DNA of 64,000 bases, from assembly GCA_020631405.1 (NCBI GenBank), contig JAHDHH010000006.1:47801-111800 (forward strand). The letters are read 5' to 3'. Below, one piece after another: positions 52,194 through 61,427 of the stretch. Below the pieces are notes generated by a model. It did not search any database, had not been told where the DNA came from, and saw only the letters and a list, made by a program, of their open reading frames with translations. Position numbers and translations under genes: made by a program. Position 1 is the first letter of the stretch. Every line of letters starts with the position of its first letter. This DNA is from Saprospiraceae bacterium. Lineage in GTDB: Bacteria; Bacteroidota; Bacteroidia; Chitinophagales; Saprospiraceae.

Positions 52194-53510
52194 TTATACC
52201 TTTTCTAAAGGTTTGGATAATTCGTAGAAATTTACTTTTCTGGTGATAATCATGATACTAGCAAGTATAAAAAACAAACCTACACTACCCACTAATAAAG
52301 CAAAATCTTCCAACTGCAAAATCGTATATATATAGCCATACAATCCAAAGAGAATGAAAAATAAAAACATCAATTGTTTGCGACTCTTAAATATGTATGC
52401 ACAGTAAATAACAATTAAAAAAATAGTAGCTAAAGCTGAAATCCAATACGCTATATCAAACCCAAATTGCTCGGTAATAGATAGCAACAAGCTATAAAAA
52501 ACCACCAAAGACAAACCAATTAAACCGTACTGAATTGGATGCATTTTGGCATCACTCAACATCTCAAAGAAGAAGAATAACAAGAAACTTAAGCTAATAA
52601 TTAGTAATGCGTATTTAGCCGAACGCATGTTTTTCTGATAGTCGTCTACCGGCTGAACTAGATTCACTCCAAACCACTGATCTTTAAAATTATACAGATC
52701 GGAATGCCAGTAATTAGGAAAGTTTCGATTAAACTCATTCACCTCCCATTTTGCTGTAAAACCATCATCACGTATATCATGCTTTGCGGTGGTGAAATTG
52801 CCTACAAAACCAGGTGAGTGCCAGTCCGACTGCATGTTAACCACCGTGGATGTGCCCACCGGATGAAAACTCAATTGTTCACTCCCTTTAAAGTTCATGT
52901 CCAGCAAGAAATCAAAAGATTGACTCGTTTTATCAAGATTTAAATGGGTGACAGATAGGCCGGAGGTAAGCCGATTAAACACTTTTGTCCCCGTTTTTAT
53001 GGGGTAGCTTTTTTCGTCAATTTTAAAAGTTGGTTTGCCGGTAATAGCTGTGACATCTGCGAGACCTATAGCTATATAGGCTTCATCCCATTTTAATCGA
53101 CCTTTTTCTCCATAATCCAAATATTCTTGAGGTATAGTAAATTGGCCAGTAGCCTGGCAAGCAGCCTCAAACAGTTGGACTTCATACAAACTCCGTTTGC
53201 GTTCATGATTCTTTACATTTATGTCCATTTGTACATCATCGGGCATGACAACAAACATTTCGTCGGAGTACCAGGACTCATTATCTGAATTAAGCCGATG
53301 CTTTTCAAAAGGCAGCACTAAAATGGGACCAGTAACTAATTGAGACTTTCCCCAAGAATCAGCCACTTCGTGCTGGACTTGTTGCTTCAAATGTTGGCGT
53401 TCTCTGATTAGGTCTTTGACCAATGCTGTGGGTATCATCAAAGCTGCACCAATGATGAAAATAACAATCCCTTTCAGGTAAGTTCGTGAAGATTCTTTGA
53501 TAAGATTCAT
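52194..53510 (-). CDS. creD: CreD-family inner-membrane protein
   Basis: An N-terminal membrane segment (residues ~13-30, GIVIFIIGAALMIPTALV) is followed by the CreD signature region (SWGKSQLVTGPILVLPF, ~52-68), a periplasmic domain (to ~285), and a C-terminal block of about five or six membrane helices (~295-425). Length (438 aa) fits the family. CreD was named as an inner-membrane protein of the CreBC regulon in E. coli, linked to envelope integrity and colicin tolerance; the biochemical role is unknown. No CreBC-type two-component genes are adjacent. A perfect 7-bp inverted repeat (53513-53530) ends two bases before the ATG and may control translation or transcription. Confidence 0.9.
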   Translation of the reverse strand: MNLIKESSRTYLKGIVIFIIGAALMIPTALVKDLIRERQHLKQQVQHEVADSWGKSQLVTGPILVLPFEKHRLNSDNESWYSDEMFVVMPDDVQMDINVKNHERKRSLYEVQLFEAACQATGQFTIPQEYLDYGEKGRLKWDEAYIAIGLADVTAITGKPTFKIDEKSYPIKTGTKVFNRLTSGLSVTHLNLDKTSQSFDFLLDMNFKGSEQLSFHPVGTSTVVNMQSDWHSPGFVGNFTTAKHDIRDDGFTAKWEVNEFNRNFPNYWHSDLYNFKDQWFGVNLVQPVDDYQKNMRSAKYALLIISLSFLLFFFFEMLSDAKMHPIQYGLIGLSLVVFYSLLLSITEQFGFDIAYWISALATIFLIVIYCAYIFKSRKQLMFLFFILFGLYGYIYTILQLEDFALLVGSVGLFFILASIMIITRKVNFYELSKPLEKV

Positions 53511-53512
53511 AG

Positions 53513-53530
53513 TTTACATTTTGATGTAAA
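53513..53530 (-). promoter_or_regulatory. Inverted repeat directly upstream of creD
   Basis: TTTACAT (53513-53519) and ATGTAAA (53524-53530) are perfect arms around a 4-nt spacer, ending two bases before the creD start codon. In RNA this hairpin would cover the ribosome-binding region. As DNA it could be an operator. Confidence 0.35.
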
Positions 53531-53670
53531 AGTCTATGAATGTGCAGCCTTAATTTGGGAAAATGAGTAAGTGTAATGCTTGGATGAGTATTTGTCAAGC
53601 GAGTAAAGTAACTGTATGTTAAGAATGCTTTTACGGGTAGATATGAGCAAAGAGCTTTTGAGTGAATGCT

Positions 53671-54786
53671 TTAATACTTGCCATTAATAAGCCCTTTAAT
53701 GAGTTGAAAAGCTAAAATAAGGATGGTATTGTTTGTATCGCTGAAATTAGAAAGTATGGATACTGATTTCTTAGTCTTTGGCTGTACCATGATCATGGAT
53801 GTATAACCTCCTGTTTGGCCAGCATGGAAATAGCAGTATGGTTCGCCAGTCTTGCGATTGTAAATCATCCAACCAAGTGCTTGGTCTGTATTTTTATTTG
53901 GTTGGGAAATGATTTTTTGTGACTGAATCGGAAATACAGTGTTTTCTTCTGAATAAACATTTATTGAATAATGAGCTAAATCCCTAACATTTGATAAAAT
54001 ACCTCCAGCTGGTGTTATTGCTTCCATGTCCCAGTTAGCTGTTGGTTTTCCCATTTCATTGATTCCTGGTGCCAAAGTTGACTTTAATTGGCTTCTTTTT
54101 GTTGTAGTGTAACTCAAACCTAAAGGATCAGTTATTTTCTCTTTAAGCAGCGAATCATAAGATCTTTCATTAGCTAATTCCAAAATTTTCCCGAGCAATG
54201 AGACACCATAATTTGAATAGGTCCACCTACCTCTAGTTTCAGCAATCGGATTAAATTCATTTTTTAAATCATTAACAAGCACATCTGAATTGTAATCTTT
54301 ATATGGGTTTATAGAATCAATTACTGGATTCAAAAAATAGTCTGGCATGGTCGGTAAACCAGAAGTATGGCTAGACAACTCTTTTAAACTTATGTCATGA
54401 TAATCCTTCATGTCAAACTCAAAAAAATCATCTATAGTTTGATCCAATTTTAGCTTATTTTCTTGGGCCGAATGAACCAAAAGATGAGAGGTGAAAACCT
54501 TAGTTATTGAGCCGATTTCAAAAAGTGTTAAATGATTGTCAATTTCGATACATCGGTCACCCACATTTTTAATTCCATAATAGAAAATTGAATCATTGGA
54601 TGTAAGAGCAACAGCAAATTCTGTATTTGGGTGCAAATTTGAAATTTGCTTTTTGACCAAATTCGTGAGTGTAGAGTCTATTTTATTATCTAAATGCTCA
54701 TCGTTAGTTGAAGTTACAGGATGCTTCAGATTACATGAAAGCAAAATAAATACAAGGCCAGCGTATACTAATAGAATGGTTCTCAT
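53671..54786 (-). CDS. Class C beta-lactamase-fold serine hydrolase, lipoprotein
   Basis: The N-terminus has a signal sequence ending in a lipobox (LLSC18), so the mature protein is likely a lipoprotein. The active-site motifs of the beta-lactamase/DD-peptidase class C fold are present: SITK (Ser93-Lys96), YSN (Tyr190-Asn192) and, near the C-terminus, HAG (321-323), where true lactamases have KTG. Length is 371 aa. Family members include AmpC, DD-peptidases and esterases, and the HxG motif is more common in the esterase/peptidase-like members than in true lactamases. It lies 43 bp downstream of the thioesterase gene on the same strand and may be co-transcribed. The substrate is unknown and antibiotic resistance should not be assumed. 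Confidence 0.88.
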   Translation of the reverse strand: MRTILLVYAGLVFILLSCNLKHPVTSTNDEHLDNKIDSTLTNLVKKQISNLHPNTEFAVALTSNDSIFYYGIKNVGDRCIEIDNHLTLFEIGSITKVFTSHLLVHSAQENKLKLDQTIDDFFEFDMKDYHDISLKELSSHTSGLPTMPDYFLNPVIDSINPYKDYNSDVLVNDLKNEFNPIAETRGRWTYSNYGVSLLGKILELANERSYDSLLKEKITDPLGLSYTTTKRSQLKSTLAPGINEMGKPTANWDMEAITPAGGILSNVRDLAHYSINVYSEENTVFPIQSQKIISQPNKNTDQALGWMIYNRKTGEPYCYFHAGQTGGYTSMIMVQPKTKKSVSILSNFSDTNNTILILAFQLIKGLINGKY

Positions 54787-54829
54787 AGACTAATGGTCAG
54801 CTTAAGTATCTATAAAATGTTGGGTCGGT

Positions 54830-55276
54830 TTAAATCTCATCTAACTCCATAATCTTCGCCTTCCAAGCCTCAGGGATTTCATCTTTAATTTGCTTCTTAA
54901 AATTGTAAGCCATAATGGTGTTGTGAGAAATGGCACATAACTTTTGATGCTTTTCAGAAAAAATTCGACCTTCACAAATTAGCCGATCATCCATAATTTC
55001 AGTAGTTCTAAAACCCACAGTTACTGTATCAGGAAAATGTACTGGATGGATGTAAATACAATCAAGACGAGCTAAAATAGGACCCATCTCTTGTTGGGTT
55101 AGCGTACCGTTTATGGTAGTCAAATACTCGACTCTTGCATGCTCAATCCACTTTAAATAAACGGTGTTATTTACATGCTGAAAAGCATCCATTTCTCCCC
55201 ATCTAACCGGAAAACTAAGCGTTACTTTATAGTCAGATAAAGATTCCATTCCACTTCTTCTAAATTTCTTAGTCAT
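54830..55276 (-). CDS. Acyl-CoA thioesterase, hotdog fold
   Basis: This 148-aa protein has the 4-hydroxybenzoyl-CoA thioesterase/YbgC-type motif VRWGEMDAFQHVNNTVYLKW (residues ~24-43), with Asp30 as the probable catalytic residue. Such enzymes hydrolyse acyl-CoA thioesters in the cytoplasm. The physiological substrate cannot be told from sequence. The first ATG is used; Met10 is an alternative start that would leave the hotdog domain intact. It lies between the TrpF-like and beta-lactamase-fold genes on the same strand. Confidence 0.9.
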   Translation of the reverse strand: MTKKFRRSGMESLSDYKVTLSFPVRWGEMDAFQHVNNTVYLKWIEHARVEYLTTINGTLTQQEMGPILARLDCIYIHPVHFPDTVTVGFRTTEIMDDRLICEGRIFSEKHQKLCAISHNTIMAYNFKKQIKDEIPEAWKAKIMELDEI

Positions 55277-55389
55277 GTCGTTGATTGTTTAAAATAAAGA
55301 TAATTAGATTTTGGAAATCGTCTTCTAAAGAGGCATAAATCCTAGCTAATAATACTTAAGTAGGAACCCGATGGATCATAATCAACATT

Positions 55390-56052
55390 TTATTGCTTTA
55401 GAGCCTTGAAAAACTCGATTAATTTCTGTTGGTCTAGTTGCCCATTAGTCCGCACACCACTACATAAGTCAATACCAAATGGTTGAACTAATTCAATAGC
55501 CTCCCTAACATTAAATTGATTAATGCCACCAGCTAACCATAATGGTTTATCGATTTCTTCCCTAATGGTTCGACTTATATTCCAATTGTGAGTTTGTCCA
55601 GTCCCTCCAAGTCTTTTAATGGTCTGCTTGGGTGCACCACTATCTAATAGGATGGCATCGACTATTTTTGATTTTGAGATTGCAAGATCTATAGAGTATT
55701 TGTTCAAAACATGAATCACTTGAATAAGGGTAATATCATTAAGTAGATCTTTCAAATCTTTAAGGTCTTCATCTGACACTTCATCTACTAATTGGATGGT
55801 GTCGATGTCGAACAGTTTAGTTTGAGCAATTATTTTATCAGCCTTAGTTTCACTTGTAAGGAGGAAGGTGGATATAGTAGAAGGTATAGTCTTAGCAATG
55901 GAAGCTATTTGCTCATTGTTTATTACTCCTGGACCACTAGGCATATTACTGACAAGACCTATAGCCGAAGCTCCTTGTTCGATTGCCCATTCCGCCTCTA
56001 GGGTAGAACTGATACAGCAGATTTTCACTCTAGGCAAGACACTCCCAAACAT
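55390..56052 (-). CDS. Orphan TrpF-like (phosphoribosylanthranilate isomerase-like) protein
   Basis: This 220-aa (beta/alpha)8-barrel protein has most TrpF landmarks: VKIC (Cys12, usual general base), LLDS (Asp137, usual general acid), the phosphate-binding GGTGQTHNW (149-157), LAGGIN and DLCSGV. True TrpF enzymes isomerise phosphoribosylanthranilate in tryptophan synthesis. Two features differ: the usual KICG is KICC, and the loop that reads S-P-R in classical TrpF is MPSGPG (37-42), lacking the Arg that normally contacts the anthranilate carboxylate. No other trp gene is in the window. It may be a paralogue with another phosphorylated sugar-linked substrate. The fold is well supported. The reaction is uncertain, so no gene symbol is given. 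Confidence 0.75.
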   Translation of the reverse strand: MFGSVLPRVKICCISSTLEAEWAIEQGASAIGLVSNMPSGPGVINNEQIASIAKTIPSTISTFLLTSETKADKIIAQTKLFDIDTIQLVDEVSDEDLKDLKDLLNDITLIQVIHVLNKYSIDLAISKSKIVDAILLDSGAPKQTIKRLGGTGQTHNWNISRTIREEIDKPLWLAGGINQFNVREAIELVQPFGIDLCSGVRTNGQLDQQKLIEFFKALKQ

Positions 56053-56106
56053 AACTTCAGTTGATAAACGGCAAAAATAACATCACAATCAATAAGCAAA
56101 AGCGAA

Positions 56107-56157
56107 AAATCTAAAATCTAAAATCTAAAACCTAAAGTCTAAAGTCTAAAAGTCTAA
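56107..56157. repeat. Degenerate AAATCTA/AAAGTCTA short tandem repeat
   Basis: About six copies of a 7-9-bp unit (AAAATCTA, AAACCTA, AAAGTCTA) lie in the gap between the TrpF-like and glycosyltransferase genes. Confidence 0.6.
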
Positions 56158-56175
56158 ACTCCAAGCACCAAGCAT

Positions 56176-56964
56176 TTATCCAGCCACTCGACGCCCAATC
56201 AATCCACCAAAGCTAAACACCATTTCCAAAGTAGGCTTTACATTATAGATGTAAGCAATTTCCATTAACTTGAATGGGAAACTTAGAGAATCCTTTAAAG
56301 TAATATGTGATCCTTCCACTTCATCCCACTTACTAATAGCTACTTCTTGGATGTGATTTAATACATTGCTTTTGTATAGTTTCTTAATTCGAATCAACAT
56401 TTCTACATCAAATAACCACTTCGAACTGAATGGTGTCTTGAAGATATATTGAGCAGTTGCTCGATTAAATACTTTCGCCCCACACTGTGTATCCTTTATG
56501 GGTAAACCTACAATCGCTCTAATTAATAAACCTATCACATTGCTTACCAAATCTCGCATAAATGATCGTTGGATATCTTGAGTTCCTCCTAGTTTTCTTG
56601 ATCCTAAGATGAATTTTTTATTTTGACTGCTTAAGGTTCGTTCCAACATTAGATAATCTTCAAAACCAGTGGCTAAATCCGCATCTAAAAAACCTACAGA
56701 TTCGACATTAGTTTGTTCGATTAAGAAGTTTGTTCCTTGTCTTACGGCTTCTGCTTTTCCACCATTTTGTGGCATATCGTAGACCATTACATTGGATTCT
56801 TTGCCTTTAGCAAAGTTTTGTAGAATGGCTAAGGTGTCATCTTTACTTCCGTCATTGACAAAACATAAGATGTAATTTTTGTGCGTGTTTACAAATGCAG
56901 CGAAGTCATTTAGTGGTAGTCTTTCTGCTTCATTGTAGCATGGTATGATAATTCCCTTGTTCAT
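56176..56964 (-). CDS. Family 2 glycosyltransferase, ALG5-like (polyprenyl-phosphate glucose synthase type)
   Basis: This 262-aa GT-A-fold enzyme begins IIIPCYNEAERLP, with NDGSKDDT (37-44) and the DxD motif in FLDADLATG (Asp94, Asp96). The segment DTQCGAKVFNR and the final W-FDVEML region match the dolichyl-phosphate beta-glucosyltransferase (ALG5) branch, which transfers glucose from UDP-glucose to a polyprenyl phosphate. No membrane anchor is obvious. The gene is divergent from a GT-C-like membrane protein gene (57157), a class of enzyme that uses polyprenyl-phosphate sugars. The two may therefore act in series: this enzyme charges the lipid carrier and the membrane protein uses it. The donor sugar is inferred. 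Confidence 0.87.
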   Translation of the reverse strand: MNKGIIIPCYNEAERLPLNDFAAFVNTHKNYILCFVNDGSKDDTLAILQNFAKGKESNVMVYDMPQNGGKAEAVRQGTNFLIEQTNVESVGFLDADLATGFEDYLMLERTLSSQNKKFILGSRKLGGTQDIQRSFMRDLVSNVIGLLIRAIVGLPIKDTQCGAKVFNRATAQYIFKTPFSSKWLFDVEMLIRIKKLYKSNVLNHIQEVAISKWDEVEGSHITLKDSLSFPFKLMEIAYIYNVKPTLEMVFSFGGLIGRRVAG

Positions 56965-57156
56965 AGTTTACTTGTTTTTGATAACCCAAAATTGGTCTAT
57001 AAACGAGAATGGAATAGCGGCTTTTCGTGAGATGAACAAGCGAACTAGATTTTTGGTAGGGATTGCACTTTTTTTGAAATATTGTTTGGTGCGCTATTTG
57101 CGTTCATATATTGATAATCAATGATATGTGTATCTTAATCAGCGGAATTAGAGCAT

Positions 57157-60100
57157 TTGGATAGATCAAGACAATATTATTTTCTGGCCATCTTGTTAGC
57201 CATTCTTTTTCACGGAACGCTTTTAGTGTTTACTGTGGGGAATACCTATGATGCTTATGTACACATGTTTTTTGCTGATCACTATAGCGAATCTTGGTTT
57301 GAAACATGGAATTATAAATGGTACGCAGGCTTTACGATGACCAGCTACCCACCATTAGTGCATCAGATCATCGCATTACTTTCTAAGCTCATAGGTCTGA
57401 AAGCTGGCTTTATCTGTTGGGCTGTGATAGTCTATATCTTATTGGTCAGAGGAGTATATCACTTTTCGCTACTTTGGGTTAATCGAATGGCGGCATCCTA
57501 TGCTGCATTATTAGCGGTACTTTCCACATCTATTACTGAGGCTCTACATGTTTTTGGTCAGTTGCCTTCCTTAACTGGGATGGCTCTATTGCTTAATGCC
57601 TGTCCTCAGCTCTACTGGTGGTTGCGTACTGGAAATAAGTGGAGACTTTTTGCGGGGATAAGTTTATTAGCTTGTATAACATCAGCACATCATGTGACTA
57701 CCATTTTTGGAATGGTTTTCTTTGTGCTTCCTGTATTAGGGACCGCTGTACTTGATAATGTATCCGACCAGGTAGGTGGACTTGATAAGCTGCGGTTTAA
57801 AGCTTTTTTACTGGGTGTTTGGCGTAAGTTACTACCTCTTATTCTCCTGGGGATTATCAGTATTGTCATTGTTGTCACAGCTATCTTCCCATATTGGTAT
57901 TGGAGCTTAACGGACCCTATAAGTCAAGTTTCGATCCCACATGGATCAAGAGCCTCATTTATCGAAAAGCCTAACTTGGGCTTAGTGTTTTTTCTCATTC
58001 CTTGGGGTGTTATGCTACTCTTTATTCCAGCAATCTTTGCCAAAATATTCAAGAAGCGAAGTATTTTTTTAGCTCTTTCGTTTGCCCTGCTTTTTATTTT
58101 AGGTACGGGTGGGACGACCCCCATTCCAAAATTAATCCTAGGCACGAATGCTTTCGAAATCTTAACCTTAGATCGGTTCACCTTTTGGGCAAGTATTATG
58201 GCCATTCCTTTTTTTGCTCAACTGTTCTACAGTTTAGTGGAAGGCAATTTAGGAGAGAGCATCAAATCGAGGATTAAGCAAGGAGGACACCGTCTAATTA
58301 TAATTGGTCTAATAAGTTCGCTTGTACTTTGTGTTTTTTTAGTGGTCAATTTTGGGAATATTAGACCGACTCAACCTAAAGCTATAGAGACTAAACCGAT
58401 CGCTAATTTCTTAGAGCGAGATGGTCATGATAGATGGCGCTATCTAACCCTAGGCTTTGGTGATCAAATGGCTTGGTTATCTGCTAACACAAATGCTTTG
58501 ACCATTGATGGTAATTATCACTCGGCTCGAAGATTGCCAGAGATGACAAGTCGAGCCGTTGAGCGGCTTGAAAACGCTAAATATCTGGGTGTCCAAGGGA
58601 TTGGATCACTACAGCAGTTTTTAAGCTTCCCTGAAAAGTATAACCTGAAGTATATTTTTTCTAATGATAAATTTTACGAACCAGTCTTGCACTTTATGGG
58701 TTGGTCCAAGTTGGCTCCACTTGAGAATAACATTGATGTTTGGGAACGAAAAGACGTAGTTCCTTTACCTGCGATTTTGCCTAAGAAAGAAATACCTCGA
58801 TGGCATGCTTGGCTCTGGGGCACTTTGCCGCTGAGTTTTTTATGCTTAGCCATTTTATTTAATCTACGGTTCTTTAGACAAACTCGTCAACTAGCATTAG
58901 TGCCATTAGTTAGTAAAAATAAGCGCTACAGAAAGCTGAGTTATCTTTTCTATTTGATGTGGAGCCTGGCTGTTTTTACCTTGTTTGCCTTATTTATGAG
59001 AACAACATTGGACAAAAAAAACAATCACAAAACGCCAGAAGAATTAGTGCTTTCTTACTTCCACCAACTCGACTTTAAATATTTTGAAGAAGCTTATCAT
59101 TTACTAGATCCTGCGACTAAACCGGATATGGACCAATATCGTTTAGAGCTCTCATTAGAGGATGGAATTTTAGCCTCATATGCAAAATTAGATGCTATAG
59201 AATGGCTAGATAAAAAACAAATTACGGATCAACGAATAGAGGCAAAAATTAGATCACATTGGTTGACTTCCATTAAAAGTTATCATCAAGACCATGCAAT
59301 GGTATTGGTAGAAAAAAAAGGATTGTGGTATGTAGAATATGCAGCCTCAGAGAACAATATTCCACCAGACCAGTTTATTCGAATGCCGTCCATCGATTTT
59401 TACAACCAAGGTAGGAGAGTCGCAAATACCGATAAAACACGACAAGAAGACATACTAGATCGTCCTGAAATTTATATCCGAGAAGCAAATCTTGTCAAAC
59501 TAGATGGAAGATATCATGTAGTCGGGGAAATCATTAATATGGATAATGACCCAGCCTTCATCACTATCGAAGCTAGTCTTTATGACGCAGAAGATAATGA
59601 GGTAATTCATTTTCCAGTAAAAGATATTGTCACCAGGAACCTACTACCTAAAGAGAGCAGCTACTTCCGAATAGATTTTGAAGATGTCCTGTCTCGTTCG
59701 ATTAGTAAAAAGTTGCCAGATTCATATGATCCAGACTTTACTAATTTGTTCAGTTTTGATCGAGAAATAACCAATTTTAATGTCTTTGTAAGATCAGTGG
59801 TGAGTTCAGATCCAGTCTACAAGTATTACGGATTATCTGATGCCTTAGTTAGTGGTGGGAGCCTTATGGGGAGTTTTGTAAACTATGGTAATCAAGAGAT
59901 TAGCATTCCGCAATTGGTCATTGCTCAAGAGAAAGATAATGCGCTGCAGTGGGTGGAAGCACACTACCTAGAGAAGGGCATTAGACCGCAGCGATTTAAA
60001 GATTTTAGTTTGCGACTGGATGATGTGGAAGGTTTAAGTCTCATTAAAAAAGGAAACGATCGGCAATTGTTAGTTAATGGAGTTTCTAGGCGAGCCATGT

Positions 60101-60216
60101 TAAAATCTATTAATCCTCAGATTAGGTCCTTAAGATCTAGCAACATTGGGCAAAAATTAAAAAGAAATCAAAGATCTTATGCTTTTCAAGTAAACGGTCT
60201 AATTAGTTACAAATGA
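57157..60216 (+). CDS. GT-C-like multi-pass membrane protein with extracytoplasmic C-terminal domains (1019 aa)
   Basis: A TTG start at 57157 is used: a TAA stop (57136-57138) lies in frame just upstream, and the next Met is past the first membrane helix. Residues 1-~400 form about ten membrane helices, with an acidic first loop (NTYDAYVHMFFADHY) as in GT-C glycosyltransferases; the region resembles the PTPS-related integral membrane family. After two more helices (~550-570, ~595-615) comes a soluble part with an NTF2-like domain (~622-740: PEELVLSYFHQLDFKYFEEAY) and a beta-sandwich that resembles FxLYD domains (~770-870). It overlaps the next gene by 4 bp (ATGA). It probably acts in making or transferring an envelope glycan, but the reaction is not shown by sequence. 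Confidence 0.75.
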   Translation: MDRSRQYYFLAILLAILFHGTLLVFTVGNTYDAYVHMFFADHYSESWFETWNYKWYAGFTMTSYPPLVHQIIALLSKLIGLKAGFICWAVIVYILLVRGVYHFSLLWVNRMAASYAALLAVLSTSITEALHVFGQLPSLTGMALLLNACPQLYWWLRTGNKWRLFAGISLLACITSAHHVTTIFGMVFFVLPVLGTAVLDNVSDQVGGLDKLRFKAFLLGVWRKLLPLILLGIISIVIVVTAIFPYWYWSLTDPISQVSIPHGSRASFIEKPNLGLVFFLIPWGVMLLFIPAIFAKIFKKRSIFLALSFALLFILGTGGTTPIPKLILGTNAFEILTLDRFTFWASIMAIPFFAQLFYSLVEGNLGESIKSRIKQGGHRLIIIGLISSLVLCVFLVVNFGNIRPTQPKAIETKPIANFLERDGHDRWRYLTLGFGDQMAWLSANTNALTIDGNYHSARRLPEMTSRAVERLENAKYLGVQGIGSLQQFLSFPEKYNLKYIFSNDKFYEPVLHFMGWSKLAPLENNIDVWERKDVVPLPAILPKKEIPRWHAWLWGTLPLSFLCLAILFNLRFFRQTRQLALVPLVSKNKRYRKLSYLFYLMWSLAVFTLFALFMRTTLDKKNNHKTPEELVLSYFHQLDFKYFEEAYHLLDPATKPDMDQYRLELSLEDGILASYAKLDAIEWLDKKQITDQRIEAKIRSHWLTSIKSYHQDHAMVLVEKKGLWYVEYAASENNIPPDQFIRMPSIDFYNQGRRVANTDKTRQEDILDRPEIYIREANLVKLDGRYHVVGEIINMDNDPAFITIEASLYDAEDNEVIHFPVKDIVTRNLLPKESSYFRIDFEDVLSRSISKKLPDSYDPDFTNLFSFDREITNFNVFVRSVVSSDPVYKYYGLSDALVSGGSLMGSFVNYGNQEISIPQLVIAQEKDNALQWVEAHYLEKGIRPQRFKDFSLRLDDVEGLSLIKKGNDRQLLVNGVSRRAMLKSINPQIRSLRSSNIGQKLKRNQRSYAFQVNGLISYK

Positions 60217-61427
60217 TGAAGTATATACTACATATCCTTGTTTGTTCAATGCTGTTGCTCGCATGCAACAAAGCGGCTAAAGAAGAGCAGCTAGCAGAGA
60301 ATAAGGTAGAAGTATTTCTTCAAGATTCAGTAAGTTATGCAGGCGAACCAATCCAACTTGAAGTATCTTCAGAACGAGCTCAAGAGGGACAAATTATCTT
60401 TAGCGGAACTTGGGGATCAAAAGTAAAGGATGTATCATTGGCTGCGGGTGAAAACGTACTTAGTCTACCTCTTGAATGGACTAAATGGGCTGGGAAAGCT
60501 AGCTTGAGACTCATGGGATTCTCAGGTGTCAGTAAGGCAGTAAACCTTGAAATTTTACCACAAAAAGCAGTGGATCCAATGGAGGTTTATACAGGACCTA
60601 AAACCATTTGGAATAACCGCAAACAATCATCGATGATTGTGAGTGTGCCCAGAGATAGCATGGATAATGTCGTGGCAATAGGTACGATCTTAGACCAACA
60701 ATTTAAATATCCAGAGGGTACACAATTTAGTCACAAAGCACCCACTAAACATTTAATTGCTGCCACCGAATTTGTAAGTTTTAAGCATGCTGGAGATATA
60801 TTTATTGGTTCAAGTGGGACAGGAACACATGCAGCTGAACAAAAAGTCGAGGTAGTTCCTTCATGGCCCGCCAATTTAAAAATCGAGATGGTAGATCACG
60901 TTCCCTATGCTGATAATCGTCACTTTGCTTCCATCAGAACAAATCCCTTAGTGGACGATATCGGTAACCAAATTCCTGATGGAACGCTGGTCCAGTTTAA
61001 TATATTTACGCAAGAAGGAAGCTATTCTATGTATCGTGCATACACCATAGATGGTGTCGCAAGCACCAGGATTAAAAATCCTTCCTACAGCACTTTATGG
61101 GAGCTAAATGCCACGGTTGGAAATGTGATATCTAGTAATACCCTTAAACTGTTTTTTGATAGTCCTTTAAAAAGGATAAAGTATAGCTTCGACAAAAATA
61201 AAAACCAATTAAAAGTAGGTCCATTGGTATCATATTTAGGTCAGTTCATAGCTGATGGTACGGTGGTTTATGCTTCATTTAACGAGACGTTTAAGCAAGC
61301 ACAAACACAAGCAGGATTCGCCACCTTTGACCTTAATAAATTAGGACTCGACGAGAGCATCATAATGGTGAAAATACTGGTGGCAGATAAGGAAATAAAA
61401 ACAACATTGAACATAACTAATGAATAA
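60213..61427 (+). CDS. Putative lipoprotein with Ig-like domains, operon partner
   Basis: This 404-aa protein has a short signal ending in a lipobox (LLLAC18). The remainder is beta-rich: residues ~30-115 (VEVFLQDSVSYAGEPIQLEV) and a segment around 210-330 read like Ig-type sandwiches. I recognise no catalytic motif. It starts within the stop of the GT-C-like gene (ATGA overlap) and overlaps the GH5-like gene by 8 bp, so translational coupling and a shared role are likely. A scaffold or glycan-binding role is a guess. Confidence 0.72.
   Translation: MMKYILHILVCSMLLLACNKAAKEEQLAENKVEVFLQDSVSYAGEPIQLEVSSERAQEGQIIFSGTWGSKVKDVSLAAGENVLSLPLEWTKWAGKASLRLMGFSGVSKAVNLEILPQKAVDPMEVYTGPKTIWNNRKQSSMIVSVPRDSMDNVVAIGTILDQQFKYPEGTQFSHKAPTKHLIAATEFVSFKHAGDIFIGSSGTGTHAAEQKVEVVPSWPANLKIEMVDHVPYADNRHFASIRTNPLVDDIGNQIPDGTLVQFNIFTQEGSYSMYRAYTIDGVASTRIKNPSYSTLWELNATVGNVISSNTLKLFFDSPLKRIKYSFDKNKNQLKVGPLVSYLGQFIADGTVVYASFNETFKQAQTQAGFATFDLNKLGLDESIIMVKILVADKEIKTTLNITNE

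Noticed and set aside
53671..54786. Naming the gene as an ampC beta-lactamase
   Set aside because: SxxK and YxN are shared by peptidases and esterases. The third motif is HAG, not KTG, and the protein is a lipoprotein, so resistance is not supported.
55390..56052. Assigning the symbol trpF
   Set aside because: The substrate loop and the residue after the catalytic Cys differ from classical TrpF, and no trp operon is present.
57157..60216. Annotation as 6-pyruvoyl-tetrahydropterin synthase
   Set aside because: The PTPS-related family name is historical. The protein is a large multi-pass membrane protein with no pterin synthase catalytic motif.
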